Assembly (NCBI RefSeq): GCF_036194065.1
Contig: NZ_CP108095.1
Span: 5,890,001 to 5,954,000, forward strand
From: Streptomyces sp. NBC_00239
GTDB lineage: Bacteria; Actinomycetota; Actinomycetes; Streptomycetales; Streptomycetaceae
DNA: 64,000 nt
Direction of reading: 5' to 3'
Part shown: in pieces, positions 26,775-35,886 of the stretch
Position numbering within the stretch: position 1 is the first letter of the stretch
Layout: each line of letters opens with the position of its first letter
The notes under the pieces: model-generated
Seen by the model: the letters and a program-made list of their open reading frames with translations, nothing else
The model's database searches: none
Told to the model about the DNA's origin: nothing
Position numbers and translations under genes: made by a program

Positions 26775-27293
26775 TCAGGGGCGGGTCACGGGGGAGGTCG
26801 TGGCGTTGGTGAGGGTGGTGAGGGCGGTGGGGGTCAGTTCGACTTCCAGGCCCCGGCGGCCCGCCGAGACGCAGATCGTGGCGTGCGCAAGAGCAGACGC
26901 GTCCAGCACCGTCGGCAACGCCCGCCGCTGCCCCAGCGGCGAGATGCCACCCCGTACGTACCCGGAGGACCGCTCCGCCGCGGCCGGGTCGGCCATGACG
27001 GCCTTCTTGCCGCCCACCGCCGCGGCGAGCGCCTTCAGGTCCAGCGAGCCCGACACCGGGACCACGGCGACCGTCAGCGCCCCGTCGACCTCCGCGACGA
27101 GCGTCTTGAAGACCCGGTCGGGGGAGACCCCGAGGGCCTGGGCGGCCTCTTCCCCGTAGGAGGCGGCCGCCGGGTCGTGCGTGTACGCGTGCACCGTGAA
27201 GGGCACCCCCGCCGCGGTCAGCGCGACCGTGGCCGGCGTACCGCCCGCGCCCTGCTTCGTCGCCTGCGTCGCCTTCGTGGACTTCTTCGCCAT
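26775..27293 (-). CDS. ybaK: YbaK/EbsC-type aminoacyl-tRNA deacylase
   Basis: A 172-aa trans-editing protein of the YbaK/ProX family, which hydrolyses mischarged Cys-tRNA-Pro and related products. The core (about residues 20-165) shows the family segments FKTLVAEVDG, with its conserved Lys, GSLDLKALAAAVGGKKA and GYVRGGISPLG. The basic N-terminus (AKKSTKATQATK) is probably flexible. GAGGGGGG lies about 7 bases before the ATG. It is last of three minus-strand genes and 29 bases after the LON-domain gene, so probably co-transcribed with it. Confidence 0.88.
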   Translation of the reverse strand: MAKKSTKATQATKQGAGGTPATVALTAAGVPFTVHAYTHDPAAASYGEEAAQALGVSPDRVFKTLVAEVDGALTVAVVPVSGSLDLKALAAAVGGKKAVMADPAAAERSSGYVRGGISPLGQRRALPTVLDASALAHATICVSAGRRGLEVELTPTALTTLTNATTSPVTRP

Positions 27294-27322
27294 CGCCGCG
27301 GCCCCCCTCGGGTCGGTTCCGG

Positions 27323-28063
27323 TCAGTTCGGGCTGGTCGGGGACCGGGTCAGGTCCACCGCGGGCAGCGACGGCAGGTGCCGGATGACCGCCGTCTCGCT
27401 GCGCAGCAGCTTCAGCTCCTCGGCGAGCCGGGTCGCGGTGTCCGGGGCCTGTAGCAGCCGCTGCTTGGACGGGACGTCCAGCACCGCCGCCGCCGCCACC
27501 AGGTACGAGACCACCGACGGTTCGTCGGGCAGGTCCGCGCCGGTGGCCAGGGACCTCTCGCGGGCCCCCGCGAGGCGCTTCTGGTACGCCCGGAACGCCC
27601 GCAGGACGCCCTGCGCCAGCGCGCCCGCGCCCTCCCCGGAGTCCTCCGGCAGTTCCTCCATCTCGGCCACCAGGTAGGGGCCGCTCGCGTCGACCGACAG
27701 GATCTTCACCCGGACCGTGCCGGTGGCCAGCACCTCGAAGCTGCCGTCCTCGCGCTCCCGGACGGTCGCCGCGTCGGCGATGCAGCCCACCCGGTGGAAG
27801 GCCTGGACGGGGTCGGGGCCGAAGCCGGCGGCCGGGCCCTTCTCGGGCAGCGCCGTCTGGTCGGGGAGTCCGGGGGCGGTGGGCGCCATCTCGCGGCCGT
27901 CGCGGATCGCGACGACGGCGAAGCGCCGCGGCTCCTCGTCGCCGGACTTCAGCAGGTCGCGCATCATGGCGCGATAGCGCTCCTCGAAAACGTTCAGGGG
28001 CAGGACGAGGCCCGGGAACAGTACCGAGTTCAGCGGGAAGAGCGGCAGACGAACGGTGGTCAC
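27323..28063 (-). CDS. LON substrate-binding domain protein (not a protease)
   Basis: A 246-aa protein made only of the LON N-terminal (substrate-binding) domain: LPLFPLNSVLFPGLVLPLNVFEERYR at the start, followed by a helical region containing RAYQKRLAGAR. No ATPase or Ser-Lys protease domain follows, so it is not Lon itself. Such stand-alone proteins are common in bacteria and may bind unfolded or specific protein segments. The GTG at 28063 lies 7 bases after a TACCCT hexamer on the minus strand, suggesting a leaderless mRNA. Confidence 0.88.
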   Translation of the reverse strand: MTTVRLPLFPLNSVLFPGLVLPLNVFEERYRAMMRDLLKSGDEEPRRFAVVAIRDGREMAPTAPGLPDQTALPEKGPAAGFGPDPVQAFHRVGCIADAATVREREDGSFEVLATGTVRVKILSVDASGPYLVAEMEELPEDSGEGAGALAQGVLRAFRAYQKRLAGARERSLATGADLPDEPSVVSYLVAAAAVLDVPSKQRLLQAPDTATRLAEELKLLRSETAVIRHLPSLPAVDLTRSPTSPN

Positions 28064-28070
28064 GTCGGTC

Positions 28071-28076
28071 AGGGTA
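28071..28076 (-). promoter_or_regulatory. -10 hexamer for a leaderless transcript of the LON-domain gene
   Basis: On the minus strand TACCCT (28076-28071) ends 7 bases before the GTG at 28063. No Shine-Dalgarno is visible. Confidence 0.45.
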
Positions 28077-28097
28077 ATCGCCGCGGGACCACGCCCG

Positions 28098-29708
28098 TCA
28101 CCCCCGGCGCAGCAGCCGGGACGCGCCCGCGGCCACCGTCGTCGCCAGCACCCACCCCAGCAGCACCAGCACGGCCCCGGCCCACTGCCAGCCGCCCTCC
28201 AGCCGCCAGTACCCGTCCTGGCCGAGATCGATCACGGGGAGCAGCAGGTCCAGCGCGTACAGGACGGGGTTCCACAGCGGATGCTCCTCCGGTTTGATGG
28301 CGGGCGGATCATGGCGGGAAAAGGCCGCCGCGCCCGCCGCCCACAGCACCGCCATCCACAGCGCGGCCCGCCCGGGCCGGTACCCGTACGCCACCGTCCA
28401 GTCCTGGAGGTACCCCCACAGCTTCGCCGCGAGCGGCAGCGTCTCGCGGCGTCTGCGCTGTTTGGCGAGCAGCACCTCGCGGGCCTCCGCGTCCTCGCCG
28501 CCGGCCCGCAGCACCGCCGCCAGCCGCTCGTACGGCTCCGGCGAGTACTCGGGGGTCGCCGCCTCCACCCACTCCAGGCGGCGGGCCAGCGGGAACAGGC
28601 CCCGCGGGGCCAGGAACTCGTAGCTGAAGCCGTCCATCGACACCATGCCCGGGCCGGGCCAGCTGGTGGCCTGGTCGACGAGCTTCACCACCTTCGCCCC
28701 GGACAGCACCACCCGCCCCTGCTCCGGCCGCTCCCCGACGAACCGCAGCTCCGGGGTCTGGATCCGGCGCATCGACACCTCCTGGTCCCCGGCCAGCACG
28801 AACCGGGCGCCGAAGAAGTCCACCGCGTCCCCGAACCGCCCGTCGTCCAGCCGTAGCCCGCCCCGGCACTCGAAGCGCTGCACCCGGCTGCCGCGCACCG
28901 GCGTCTGCCCCAGCCCGTACGGGGGAGTGGATCCGGGTTCGCCGCCGGGGTCCAGCGCCACCGACGTCAGGTAGAGGGTCCGCTCCACGGTGAGCTGCGG
29001 CGCGTTCAGGGCGCGCCGCCCGTACGGATTGCGCAGCCGGGCCCCGCGCAGGCTCATCGAGACGCCGACCTTGGCGCCGCGCAGGCTGACCTCGCCGTAC
29101 GTCTCCAGCAGCTCGGCCTGGAAGTCCTGGGCCACCGAGAGGCCGTCCGCGGCGATCGCCCGCCCCTTGCTGTCCCGCTGCACCACCGCCTGGCTGATCA
29201 GCAGGTCGGTGCCGATCTGCGCGTCGGTCAGCCGGATGCCGCGGGCGACCCGGCAGCGCGGCAGGTGCAGGTCGCCCTCCGTGTGCAGGCGGGCCGCCTC
29301 GATCCGCGGCACCGAGCAGTTGATCATCCGCAGCGTCGTGAACCGGGTCTCGGACAGTTGCACTTCGCTGTCGAAACGACACGCGTTCAGCTCCACGTAC
29401 GGGGTGACGGTGCCGCCCGACAGTTCGAGGCGGCCGGTGATCCGGGCGCCGCGCACCTTCAGCGACGCGACCCGGCCCGGCACTGCCGCGGGCCCGCTGA
29501 GCAGCAGCCGGGCGATCACCTCCGCGCGCACGCTGCGCTCGGGCCCCCAGGCACGGTCGGCCATCGGATCGTCCCGGTCGGCGGCGTGCGCGCTCAGGTC
29601 GCAGACGGCGCCGGTGCGGAAGGCCCGCCACATCCGCAGCTCGGGCGCCCGCAGATCCGCCGGTGCCCCGTCGAGCCCATCGGGCTGTACCTCGCGTACT
29701 TCGTCCAC
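28098..29708 (-). CDS. Membrane protein with right-handed beta-repeat-like N-terminal region
   Basis: A protein of about 536 aa from the GTG at 29708, or 555 aa from an ATG at 29765. Residues about 60-330 are built of short segments of alternating hydrophobic residues with conserved turns (SLKVRGARITGRLELSGGTV, EVSLRGAKVGVSMSLRGARL, VVLSGAKVVKL), suggestive of a right-handed beta-helix like pentapeptide-repeat or bactofilin proteins. A helical charged region (about 370-430) precedes two C-terminal membrane segments (AALWMAVLWAAGAAAF and AGAVLVLLGWVLATTVAAGA). Streptomyces relatives carry the name membrane-associated oxidoreductase, but no cofactor motif is visible, so I do not adopt it. The start at 29708 follows GGGGAAGGGG; the longer start has no ribosome site. 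Confidence 0.65.
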   Translation of the reverse strand: MDEVREVQPDGLDGAPADLRAPELRMWRAFRTGAVCDLSAHAADRDDPMADRAWGPERSVRAEVIARLLLSGPAAVPGRVASLKVRGARITGRLELSGGTVTPYVELNACRFDSEVQLSETRFTTLRMINCSVPRIEAARLHTEGDLHLPRCRVARGIRLTDAQIGTDLLISQAVVQRDSKGRAIAADGLSVAQDFQAELLETYGEVSLRGAKVGVSMSLRGARLRNPYGRRALNAPQLTVERTLYLTSVALDPGGEPGSTPPYGLGQTPVRGSRVQRFECRGGLRLDDGRFGDAVDFFGARFVLAGDQEVSMRRIQTPELRFVGERPEQGRVVLSGAKVVKLVDQATSWPGPGMVSMDGFSYEFLAPRGLFPLARRLEWVEAATPEYSPEPYERLAAVLRAGGEDAEAREVLLAKQRRRRETLPLAAKLWGYLQDWTVAYGYRPGRAALWMAVLWAAGAAAFSRHDPPAIKPEEHPLWNPVLYALDLLLPVIDLGQDGYWRLEGGWQWAGAVLVLLGWVLATTVAAGASRLLRRG

Positions 29709-29774
29709 GGGAGGCCCCCCTTCCCCTCGGTCGTCCTTGCGAACGCTAGTGGTCACGGATGACATCCGGGGCGC

Positions 29775-29791
29775 GTATCAGCCAGTGATAC
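29775..29791. promoter_or_regulatory. Palindrome in the divergent region before hisD
   Basis: GTATCA-GCCAG-TGATAC is a perfect 6+6 inverted repeat with a 5-base spacer. It lies about 30 bases before the hisD -10 hexamer and beside the upstream start of the divergent membrane gene, so a bound protein could affect either. Confidence 0.4.
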
Positions 29792-29819
29792 AGGCGACCG
29801 GTGGCGTGAGGCGGTCTGA

Positions 29820-29831
29820 GAGAATCGGGGT
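29820..29831 (+). promoter_or_regulatory. -10 hexamer for a leaderless hisD transcript
   Basis: GAGAAT (29820-29825) is followed by 6 bases and the hisD GTG. There is no Shine-Dalgarno and no room for a his leader peptide attenuator downstream of this start point. Confidence 0.5.
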
Positions 29832-31163
29832 GTGATCTCTCGTATCGACCTGCGCGGCGAGGCCCTCCCCGAGGGTGGAGCCCTGCGCGATCTGCTGCCC
29901 CGTGCCGAATTCGACGTGGAAGCCGCCCTGGAGAAGGTGCGGCCCATCTGCGAGGACGTGCATCATCGCGGCACCGCGGCGCTGATCGAGTACGCGCAGA
30001 AGTTCGACGGCGTCACCCTGGAGCGGGTCCGGGTGCCCGTCGAGGCCCTGCACAGCGCCCTGGAGCGGCTCGATCCGGACGTCCGCGCGGCCCTGGAGGA
30101 GTCCATCCGGCGCGCCCGGATCGTGCACGCGGCCCAGCGCCGTACCGCGCACACCACCCAGGTGGTCCCCGGCGGCACCGTCACCGAGAAGTGGGTGCCG
30201 GTCGAGCGGGTGGGCCTGTACGCGCCCGGCGGCCGCTCCGTCTACCCGTCCTCCGTGATCATGAACGTGGTGCCCGCGCAGGAGGCCGGCGTCGAGTCCG
30301 TCGCCCTCGCCTCCCCGCCGCAGGCCGAATTCGGCGGTCTCCCGCACCCGACGATCCTCGCCGCGTGCGCGCTGCTCGGCGTGGACGAGGTGTACGCGGC
30401 CGGCGGCGCCCAGGCCGTCGCCATGTTCGCCCACGGCACCACCGGACCGGACGGCTGCGCCCCCGCGAACATGGTGACCGGCCCCGGCAACATCTGGGTC
30501 GCGGCCGCCAAGCGGTACTTCACCGGGAAGATCGGCATCGACACCGAGGCCGGCCCGACCGAGATCGCGATCCTCGCGGACGCCACCGCCGACCCGGTGC
30601 ACGTCGCCGCCGACCTGATCAGCCAGGCCGAGCACGACCCGCTGGCCGCCGCCGTCCTGGTCACCGACTCCGAGGAGCTCGCGGCCGCCGTCGAGCGGGA
30701 GCTGGAGCCGCAGGTAGCCGCCTCCAAGCACGTCGACGACCGGATCAAGCCCGCCCTGGCCGGCCGCCAGTCCGCGATCGTGCTGGTCAACGACCTGGAG
30801 GACGGCCTCAAGGTGGTCGACGCGTACGGCGCCGAGCACCTGGAGATCCAGACCGCCGACGCCGCCGCGTGGGCCGCCCGGGTCCGCAACGCCGGCGCGA
30901 TCTTCGTGGGCCCCTGGTCCCCGGTCTCGCTCGGCGACTACTGCGCCGGCTCCAACCACGTACTGCCCACCGGCGGCTGCGCCTGCCACTCCTCGGGCCT
31001 GTCCGTGCAGTCCTTCCTGCGCGGCATCCACATCGTCGACTACACGCGCGACGCCCTCGCCGAGGTCACCCACCACGTGGTCACCCTGGCCGAGGCCGAG
31101 GACCTGCCCGCGCACGGCGCCGCCCTCAAGGCGCGCTTCGGATGGAAGATCCCCCAGTCATGA
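29832..31163 (+). CDS. hisD: Histidinol dehydrogenase
   Basis: Catalyses the last two steps of histidine synthesis: NAD-dependent, zinc-requiring oxidation of L-histidinol to L-histidine. The protein is 443 aa, normal for the family. Visible motifs are VGLYAPGG and [31 protein letters not shown] near residue 220, the catalytic Glu/His region further on, and [15 protein letters not shown] toward the C-terminus. It is the first gene of an eight-gene operon, and its stop overlaps hisC by 4 bases (ATGA). The start is a leaderless-type GTG. Confidence 0.97.
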   Translation: MISRIDLRGEALPEGGALRDLLPRAEFDVEAALEKVRPICEDVHHRGTAALIEYAQKFDGVTLERVRVPVEALHSALERLDPDVRAALEESIRRARIVHAAQRRTAHTTQVVPGGTVTEKWVPVERVGLYAPGGRSVYPSSVIMNVVPAQEAGVESVALASPPQAEFGGLPHPTILAACALLGVDEVYAAGGAQAVAMFAHGTTGPDGCAPANMVTGPGNIWVAAAKRYFTGKIGIDTEAGPTEIAILADATADPVHVAADLISQAEHDPLAAAVLVTDSEELAAAVERELEPQVAASKHVDDRIKPALAGRQSAIVLVNDLEDGLKVVDAYGAEHLEIQTADAAAWAARVRNAGAIFVGPWSPVSLGDYCAGSNHVLPTGGCACHSSGLSVQSFLRGIHIVDYTRDALAEVTHHVVTLAEAEDLPAHGAALKARFGWKIPQS

Positions 31164-32290
31164 GCGGCGACACGCCCGAACGCACGATCGGCATCGACGA
31201 CCTGCCCGTCCGGGACGAACTCCGGGGCAAGATCCCCTACGGCGCCCCCCAGCTCGACGTGCCCGTCCAGCTGAACACCAACGAGAACCCTTACCCGCTG
31301 CCCGAGCCCCTCGTGCGGCGCATCGCCGAGCGCGTGGCCGAGGCCGCCCGCGGCCTCAACCGCTACCCCGACCGGGACGCGGTCGAGCTGCGCACCCAGC
31401 TGGCCGCCTACCTCACCCGTACGGCCGGGCACCCGGTCGCCATGGAGAACGTCTGGGCCGCCAACGGCTCCAACGAGGTCATCCAGCAGCTGCTGCAGAC
31501 CTTCGGCGGGCCCGGCCGCACGGCCATCGGCTTCGAGCCCTCGTACTCGATGCACGCCCTGATCGCGCGCGGCACCGGCACCGGCTGGATCTCCGGACCG
31601 CGCCGCGACGACTTCACCATCGACGTGACCGCCGCCGAGCAGGCCATCGCCGAGAACGCCCCCGACGTCGTCTTCATCACCTCGCCCAACAACCCCACGG
31701 GCACGGCGGTCGACAGCGAGACGGTCCTCGCCCTCTACGAGGCCGCGCAGGCCGCGAAGCCCTCGCTCGTGGTCGTCGACGAGGCGTACGTCGAGTTCAG
31801 CCACGGGGACTCGCTCCTCCCGCTGATCGAGGGCCGCCCCAACCTGGTGGTCTCCCGGACCATGTCCAAGGCCTTCGGCGCGGCCGGCCTGCGCCTGGGC
31901 TACCTGGCCGCGCACCCCGCCGTCGTGGACGCCGTACAGCTGGTCCGGCTGCCGTACCACCTGTCCGCGGTCACCCAGGCCACCGCGCTGGCCGCCCTGG
32001 AGCACACCGACACCCTCCTGGGGTACGTCGAACAGCTCAAGACCGAGCGGGACCGGCTGGTCGCGGAACTGCGCGCCATCGGCTACGAGGTCACCGAGTC
32101 CGACGCGAACTTCGTGCAGTTCGGGATGTTCGCGGACTCCCACACCGCCTGGCAGCAGATCCTCGACCGGGGCGTCCTGGTCCGGGACAACGGAGTACCC
32201 GGATGGCTGCGGGTCACCGCGGGCACGCCGGCGGAGAACGACGCGTTCCTGGAAGCGGTTCGCGCACTGAAGAAGGAGCAGCAGGCATGA
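31160..32290 (+). CDS. hisC: Histidinol-phosphate aminotransferase
   Basis: PLP enzyme that converts imidazole-acetol phosphate and glutamate to L-histidinol phosphate. The protein is 376 aa, a fold-type I aminotransferase with [10 protein letters not shown] near the N-terminus, [11 protein letters not shown] and [10 protein letters not shown]. The PLP Schiff-base lysine is in [18 protein letters not shown]. The ATG at 31160 overlaps the hisD stop; an in-frame ATG 18 bases upstream inside hisD is an alternative. It overlaps hisB by 4 bases. Confidence 0.97.
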   Translation: MSGDTPERTIGIDDLPVRDELRGKIPYGAPQLDVPVQLNTNENPYPLPEPLVRRIAERVAEAARGLNRYPDRDAVELRTQLAAYLTRTAGHPVAMENVWAANGSNEVIQQLLQTFGGPGRTAIGFEPSYSMHALIARGTGTGWISGPRRDDFTIDVTAAEQAIAENAPDVVFITSPNNPTGTAVDSETVLALYEAAQAAKPSLVVVDEAYVEFSHGDSLLPLIEGRPNLVVSRTMSKAFGAAGLRLGYLAAHPAVVDAVQLVRLPYHLSAVTQATALAALEHTDTLLGYVEQLKTERDRLVAELRAIGYEVTESDANFVQFGMFADSHTAWQQILDRGVLVRDNGVPGWLRVTAGTPAENDAFLEAVRALKKEQQA

Positions 32291-32880
32291 GCCGCATCGG
32301 ACGGGTCGAACGCACCACCAAGGAGACCTCGGTCCTCGTCGAGATAGACCTCGACGGCACCGGGAAGGTCGACGTGTCGACCGGCGTGGGCTTCTACGAC
32401 CACATGCTCGACCAGCTCGGCCGCCACGGCCTCTTCGACCTCACGGTCAAGACCGACGGCGACCTGCACATCGACTCGCACCACACCATCGAGGACACCG
32501 CCCTCGCGCTCGGCGCCGCCTTCAAGCAGGCCCTCGGCGACAAGGTCGGCATCTACCGGTTCGGCAACTGCACCGTGCCGCTCGACGAGTCCCTCGCCCA
32601 GGTGACCGTCGACCTCTCGGGCCGCCCGTACCTCGTGCACACCGAGCCCGAGAACATGGCGCCGATGATCGGCTCGTACGACACGACGATGACCCGGCAC
32701 ATCCTGGAGTCGTTCGTCGCACAGGCCCAGATCGCCCTGCACGTCCACGTCCCGTACGGCCGCAACGCCCACCACATCGTGGAATGCCAGTTCAAGGCCC
32801 TGGCCCGCGCGCTTCGCTACGCCAGCGAGCGCGACACCCGTGCCGAAGGCATCCTCCCCTCCACGAAGGGCGCGCTCTAA
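32287..32880 (+). CDS. hisB: Imidazoleglycerol-phosphate dehydratase
   Basis: Mn-dependent dehydration of imidazoleglycerol phosphate to imidazole-acetol phosphate. The protein is 197 aa, the monofunctional size with no fused phosphatase, so histidinol-phosphate phosphatase must be encoded elsewhere. The two metal-binding repeats [14 protein letters not shown] and [17 protein letters not shown] are intact. It overlaps the end of hisC (ATGA). A 2-base gap separates it from the following small membrane gene. Confidence 0.97.
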   Translation: MSRIGRVERTTKETSVLVEIDLDGTGKVDVSTGVGFYDHMLDQLGRHGLFDLTVKTDGDLHIDSHHTIEDTALALGAAFKQALGDKVGIYRFGNCTVPLDESLAQVTVDLSGRPYLVHTEPENMAPMIGSYDTTMTRHILESFVAQAQIALHVHVPYGRNAHHIVECQFKALARALRYASERDTRAEGILPSTKGAL

Positions 32881-32882
32881 CC

Positions 32883-33050
32883 GTGACCGGTCTCTCCACC
32901 ATCCTGATCGTCGTCGGCCTCTTCCTGGCCGGCGGCGTCTACTCCTTCAAGAAGCAGAAGATGCCCCGCGGCGTCGTCGTTCTGCTCGCCATCGGCTCCA
33001 TGATGTGTCTGGCAGCCGGAGTCCTGCGGATCCAAGGAATCTGGGCATGA
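32883..33050 (+). CDS. Small membrane protein in the his operon, 55 aa
   Basis: A 55-codon gene wedged between hisB and hisH and overlapping hisH by 4 bases. The product has two hydrophobic segments ([15 protein letters not shown] and [19 protein letters not shown]) joined by a short basic loop (SFKKQKMPR), so it should form a membrane hairpin. Coupling to its neighbours on both sides is strong evidence that it is translated. I recall the same small gene at this position in other Streptomyces his operons. Its role in or beside histidine synthesis is unknown. Confidence 0.8.
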   Translation: MTGLSTILIVVGLFLAGGVYSFKKQKMPRGVVVLLAIGSMMCLAAGVLRIQGIWA

Positions 33051-33706
33051 GCGCCTCATCCGGCAAGAGGGCCACCAAGAAGGTCGTCGTCTTCGACTAC
33101 GGCTTCGGCAACGTGCGCTCCGCCGAGCGCGCCCTCGCCCGCGTCGGCGCCGACGTCGAGATCACCCGCGACTACGACAAGGCCATGGACGCCGACGGCC
33201 TGCTGGTCCCCGGCGTCGGCGCCTTCGCCGCCTGCATGAAGGGCCTCAAGGACGCGCGCGGCGACTGGATCGTCGGCCGCAGGCTCTCCGGCGGCCGCCC
33301 CGTCATGGGCATCTGCGTCGGCATGCAGATCCTCTTCGAGCGCGGCATCGAGCACGGCGTCGAGACCGAAGGCCTCGACGAGTGGCCCGGCACGGTCGAA
33401 CCGCTGCGCGCCCCGATCGTCCCCCACATGGGCTGGAACACCGTCGACGCGCCCGCCGACTCCCAGGCCTTCGCCGGCCTGGACGACGACGCCCGCTTCT
33501 ACTTCGTGCACTCCTACGCGGTCCGCGACTGGACCCTGGAGATCACCAACCCGGCGATCCGCGCCCCCAAGGTCACCTGGGCCACCCACGGCGAACCCTT
33601 CGTCGCGGCCGTGGAGAACCGTGCCCTGTGGGCCACCCAGTTCCACCCCGAAAAGTCCGGCGACGCCGGCGCCCAGCTGCTCACCAACTGGATCGAGACC
33701 CTCTGA
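33047..33706 (+). CDS. hisH: Imidazole glycerol phosphate synthase, glutamine amidotransferase subunit
   Basis: Class I glutaminase that supplies ammonia to HisF through a protein tunnel. The protein is 219 aa. The nucleophilic Cys lies in [13 protein letters not shown] and the catalytic His-Glu pair in [10 protein letters not shown] near the C-terminus. The ATG at 33047 overlaps the upstream small gene, and the stop overlaps priA by one base (TGATG). Its partner HisF is two genes downstream. Confidence 0.97.
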   Translation: MSASSGKRATKKVVVFDYGFGNVRSAERALARVGADVEITRDYDKAMDADGLLVPGVGAFAACMKGLKDARGDWIVGRRLSGGRPVMGICVGMQILFERGIEHGVETEGLDEWPGTVEPLRAPIVPHMGWNTVDAPADSQAFAGLDDDARFYFVHSYAVRDWTLEITNPAIRAPKVTWATHGEPFVAAVENRALWATQFHPEKSGDAGAQLLTNWIETL

Positions 33707-34437
33707 TGACCGTGAACACGCTCGAACTCCTCCCCGCCGTGGACGTCCGCGACGGCCAGGCGGTCCGCCTCGTGCACGGTGCGTCCGGCAGCGAGACCTC
33801 GTACGGCTCCCCGCTCCAGGCCGCCCTGGCCTGGCAGGCGGCCGGCGCCGAATGGCTGCACCTCGTCGACCTCGACGCCGCCTTCGGCACCGGCGACAAC
33901 CGCGACCTCGTCGCCGAGATCACCCGCGCCATGGACATCAAGGTGGAGCTCTCCGGCGGCATCCGCGACGACGCCTCCCTCGCCAAGGCCCTCGCCACCG
34001 GCTGCACCCGCGTCAACCTGGGCACCGCCGCCCTGGAGACCCCCGACTGGGTCGCCAAGGTCATCGCCGAGCACGGCGACAAGATCGCCGTCGGCCTCGA
34101 CGTCGTCGGCACCACCCTCAAGGGCCGCGGCTGGACCAGCGAGGGCGGCGACCTCTACGAGACCCTCGCCCGCCTCGACGCCGAGGGCTGCGCCCGCTAC
34201 GTCGTCACCGACATCGGCAAGGACGGCACCCTCACCGGCCCCAACCTGGAGCTGCTGAAGAACGTCTGCGCCGCCACCGACCGGCCCGTCGTCGCCTCCG
34301 GCGGCGTCTCCTCCCTCGACGACCTCCGCGCCCTGTCCGGGCTCGTCCCGCTGGGCGTCGAGGGCGCGATCGTCGGCAAGGCCCTGTACGCCAAGGCCTT
34401 CACCCTCGAAGAGGCGCTGGAAGTGGTCTCCGCATGA
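33706..34437 (+). CDS. priA: PriA: bifunctional HisA/TrpF isomerase
   Basis: Actinobacterial TIM-barrel isomerase that catalyses both the HisA step (ProFAR to PRFAR) and the TrpF step (phosphoribosyl anthranilate isomerisation). The protein is 243 aa. Catalytic aspartates are in [10 protein letters not shown] (N-terminal) and [11 protein letters not shown] (second half). The phosphate-binding repeats are ELSGGIRDD and [12 protein letters not shown]. No separate trpF is present beside the trp genes here, consistent with the dual role known for PriA. It starts at an ATG overlapping the hisH stop; a GTG 6 bases further on is possible. Confidence 0.96.
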   Translation: MTVNTLELLPAVDVRDGQAVRLVHGASGSETSYGSPLQAALAWQAAGAEWLHLVDLDAAFGTGDNRDLVAEITRAMDIKVELSGGIRDDASLAKALATGCTRVNLGTAALETPDWVAKVIAEHGDKIAVGLDVVGTTLKGRGWTSEGGDLYETLARLDAEGCARYVVTDIGKDGTLTGPNLELLKNVCAATDRPVVASGGVSSLDDLRALSGLVPLGVEGAIVGKALYAKAFTLEEALEVVSA

Positions 34438-34841
34438 GCGACGGCACGAACGAGGTCAAGCGGATCTCCTCCGGCGGCCCCTGGGAGGACGTGATCGCGT
34501 ACTCCCGCGCCGTCGAGCTCCCCAACGGCATGGTCCTGGTGTCCGGCTGCGTCTCCGTGGTCGACGGGTCCGTCGTCGCGGGCAACCCGTACGAGCAGAC
34601 CGTCAACGCCTTCAACGTGGCGCTGGGCGCCCTCGCGCAGGTCGGCCTCGGCGCCGAGCACGTCGTCCGCACCCGCATGTACCTGACCCACGCGCGCGAC
34701 GTCGACGAGGTGGGCCGCGCCCACAAGCTGCTCTTCGACGCCGCCCGCCCCGCCAGCACGATGGTCATCGTCGCCGGGCTCGTCGACCCCAACCTGGTTG
34801 TCGAGGTCGAGGTCGAGGCCTACCGCGGAGGTGCCGCATGA
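34434..34841 (+). CDS. ridA: RidA-family (YjgF/YER057c/UK114) protein
   Basis: A 135-aa protein of the RidA superfamily, whose archetype hydrolyses reactive 2-imino/enamine intermediates released by PLP enzymes. Family segments visible are [23 protein letters not shown] and [14 protein letters not shown], with the Arg that binds substrate carboxylates. It overlaps priA and hisF by 4 bases on each side, so its synthesis is locked to the his operon. Whether it scavenges a product of HisC or another enzyme, or belongs to a RidA subgroup without deaminase activity, cannot be told here. Confidence 0.9.
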   Translation: MSDGTNEVKRISSGGPWEDVIAYSRAVELPNGMVLVSGCVSVVDGSVVAGNPYEQTVNAFNVALGALAQVGLGAEHVVRTRMYLTHARDVDEVGRAHKLLFDAARPASTMVIVAGLVDPNLVVEVEVEAYRGGAA

Positions 34842-35593
34842 CCCTCGCCGTACGCGTGATCCCCTGCCTCGACGTGGACAACGGCCGCGTCGTCAAGGGC
34901 GTCAACTTCCAGAACCTCCGCGACGCCGGCGACCCCGTCGAGATGGCCAAGCTGTACGACGCCGAAGGCGCCGACGAGCTGACCTTCCTCGACATCACCG
35001 CCTCCTCCGGCAACCGGGAGACCACCTACGACGTGGTGCGCCGCACCGCCGAGCAGGTCTTCATCCCCCTCACCGTCGGCGGCGGCGTGCGCACCGCGGA
35101 CGACGTCGACAAGCTCCTGCGGGCCGGCGCGGACAAGGTCGGCGTGAACACCGCCGCCATCGCCCGCCCCGAGCTGATCCAGGAGATCGCCGAGCGGTTC
35201 GGCCGCCAGGTCCTCGTGCTGTCGGTCGACGCGCGGCGCACCGGGGCCGGGACGTTCGAGGTCACCACGCACGGAGGGCGCCAGGGCACCGGGATCGACG
35301 CCGTCGAGTGGGCCCACCGGGCCGCCGAGCTCGGCGCCGGGGAAATCCTGCTGAACTCGATGGACGCCGACGGCACGAAGGACGGCTACGACGTCGAGAT
35401 GATCGCGGCGGTGCGCAAGCACGTCACGATCCCGGTCATCGCCTCCGGCGGGGCGGGGCGGCTGTCCGACTTCCCGCCGGCGATCGAGGCCGGGGCGGAT
35501 GCGGTGCTGGCCGCGTCGGTCTTCCACTTCGGCGACCTCCGCATCGCCGAGGTTAAATCCGCCCTCCGCCAGGCCGGCCACCCCGTCCGCTGA
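34838..35593 (+). CDS. hisF: Imidazole glycerol phosphate synthase, cyclase subunit
   Basis: TIM-barrel cyclase that uses HisH-derived ammonia to convert PRFAR to imidazole glycerol phosphate and AICAR. The protein is 251 aa. Catalytic Asp residues are in [15 protein letters not shown] (N-terminal) and [12 protein letters not shown]. Phosphate-binding loops are [10 protein letters not shown] and [11 protein letters not shown]. It is the final gene of the hisD-hisC-hisB-orf55-hisH-priA-ridA-hisF operon. A repeat element, not a classical terminator, follows. Confidence 0.97.
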   Translation: MTLAVRVIPCLDVDNGRVVKGVNFQNLRDAGDPVEMAKLYDAEGADELTFLDITASSGNRETTYDVVRRTAEQVFIPLTVGGGVRTADDVDKLLRAGADKVGVNTAAIARPELIQEIAERFGRQVLVLSVDARRTGAGTFEVTTHGGRQGTGIDAVEWAHRAAELGAGEILLNSMDADGTKDGYDVEMIAAVRKHVTIPVIASGGAGRLSDFPPAIEAGADAVLAASVFHFGDLRIAEVKSALRQAGHPVR

Positions 35594-35886
35594 CCCGCCA
35601 GCCTGGCCGGTGCCCGGGCGCAATACCCAGCCCTTGTCGGCGCTGCGTGCGGCAAATTCCAGCCTCGCCGGCGTTTGAGGCGCGGGGTTTGGGGCGGAGC
35701 CCCAAGACAACCCGGCTGGCGCCGGGCACCGGGCTCCGCCCGGACCCGCTCCTCAAGCGCCGGAGGGGCTGAGGGGTGCGCGGGGTTGGCGGGGTCCGCC
35801 CGGACCCGCTCCTGAAGCGCCGGAGGGGCTGGGAATGCCCGGGCGTCGGCGAGGCTGGGGGCGCTTCCGGGAGGCGGGGTAGCGGG
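35594..35886. repeat. Intergenic repeat element downstream of hisF
   Basis: A complete left arm (CCAGCCTCGCCGGCGTTTGA, continuing to 35686) starts at 35659 and is followed by GGGGCGGAGCCCC. A degenerate inverted right arm (CCTCAAGCGCCGGAGGGGCT) is at about 35752-35771, and a further copy of that degenerate arm, CCTGAAGCGCCGGAGGGGCT, at about 35811-35830. The region lies between the stops of hisF and the minus-strand DinB-like gene and holds no gene. Confidence 0.75.

Noticed and set aside
27323..28063. Lon protease
   Set aside because: Only the N-terminal LON domain is present; there is no AAA+ Walker motif and no Ser-Lys protease domain.
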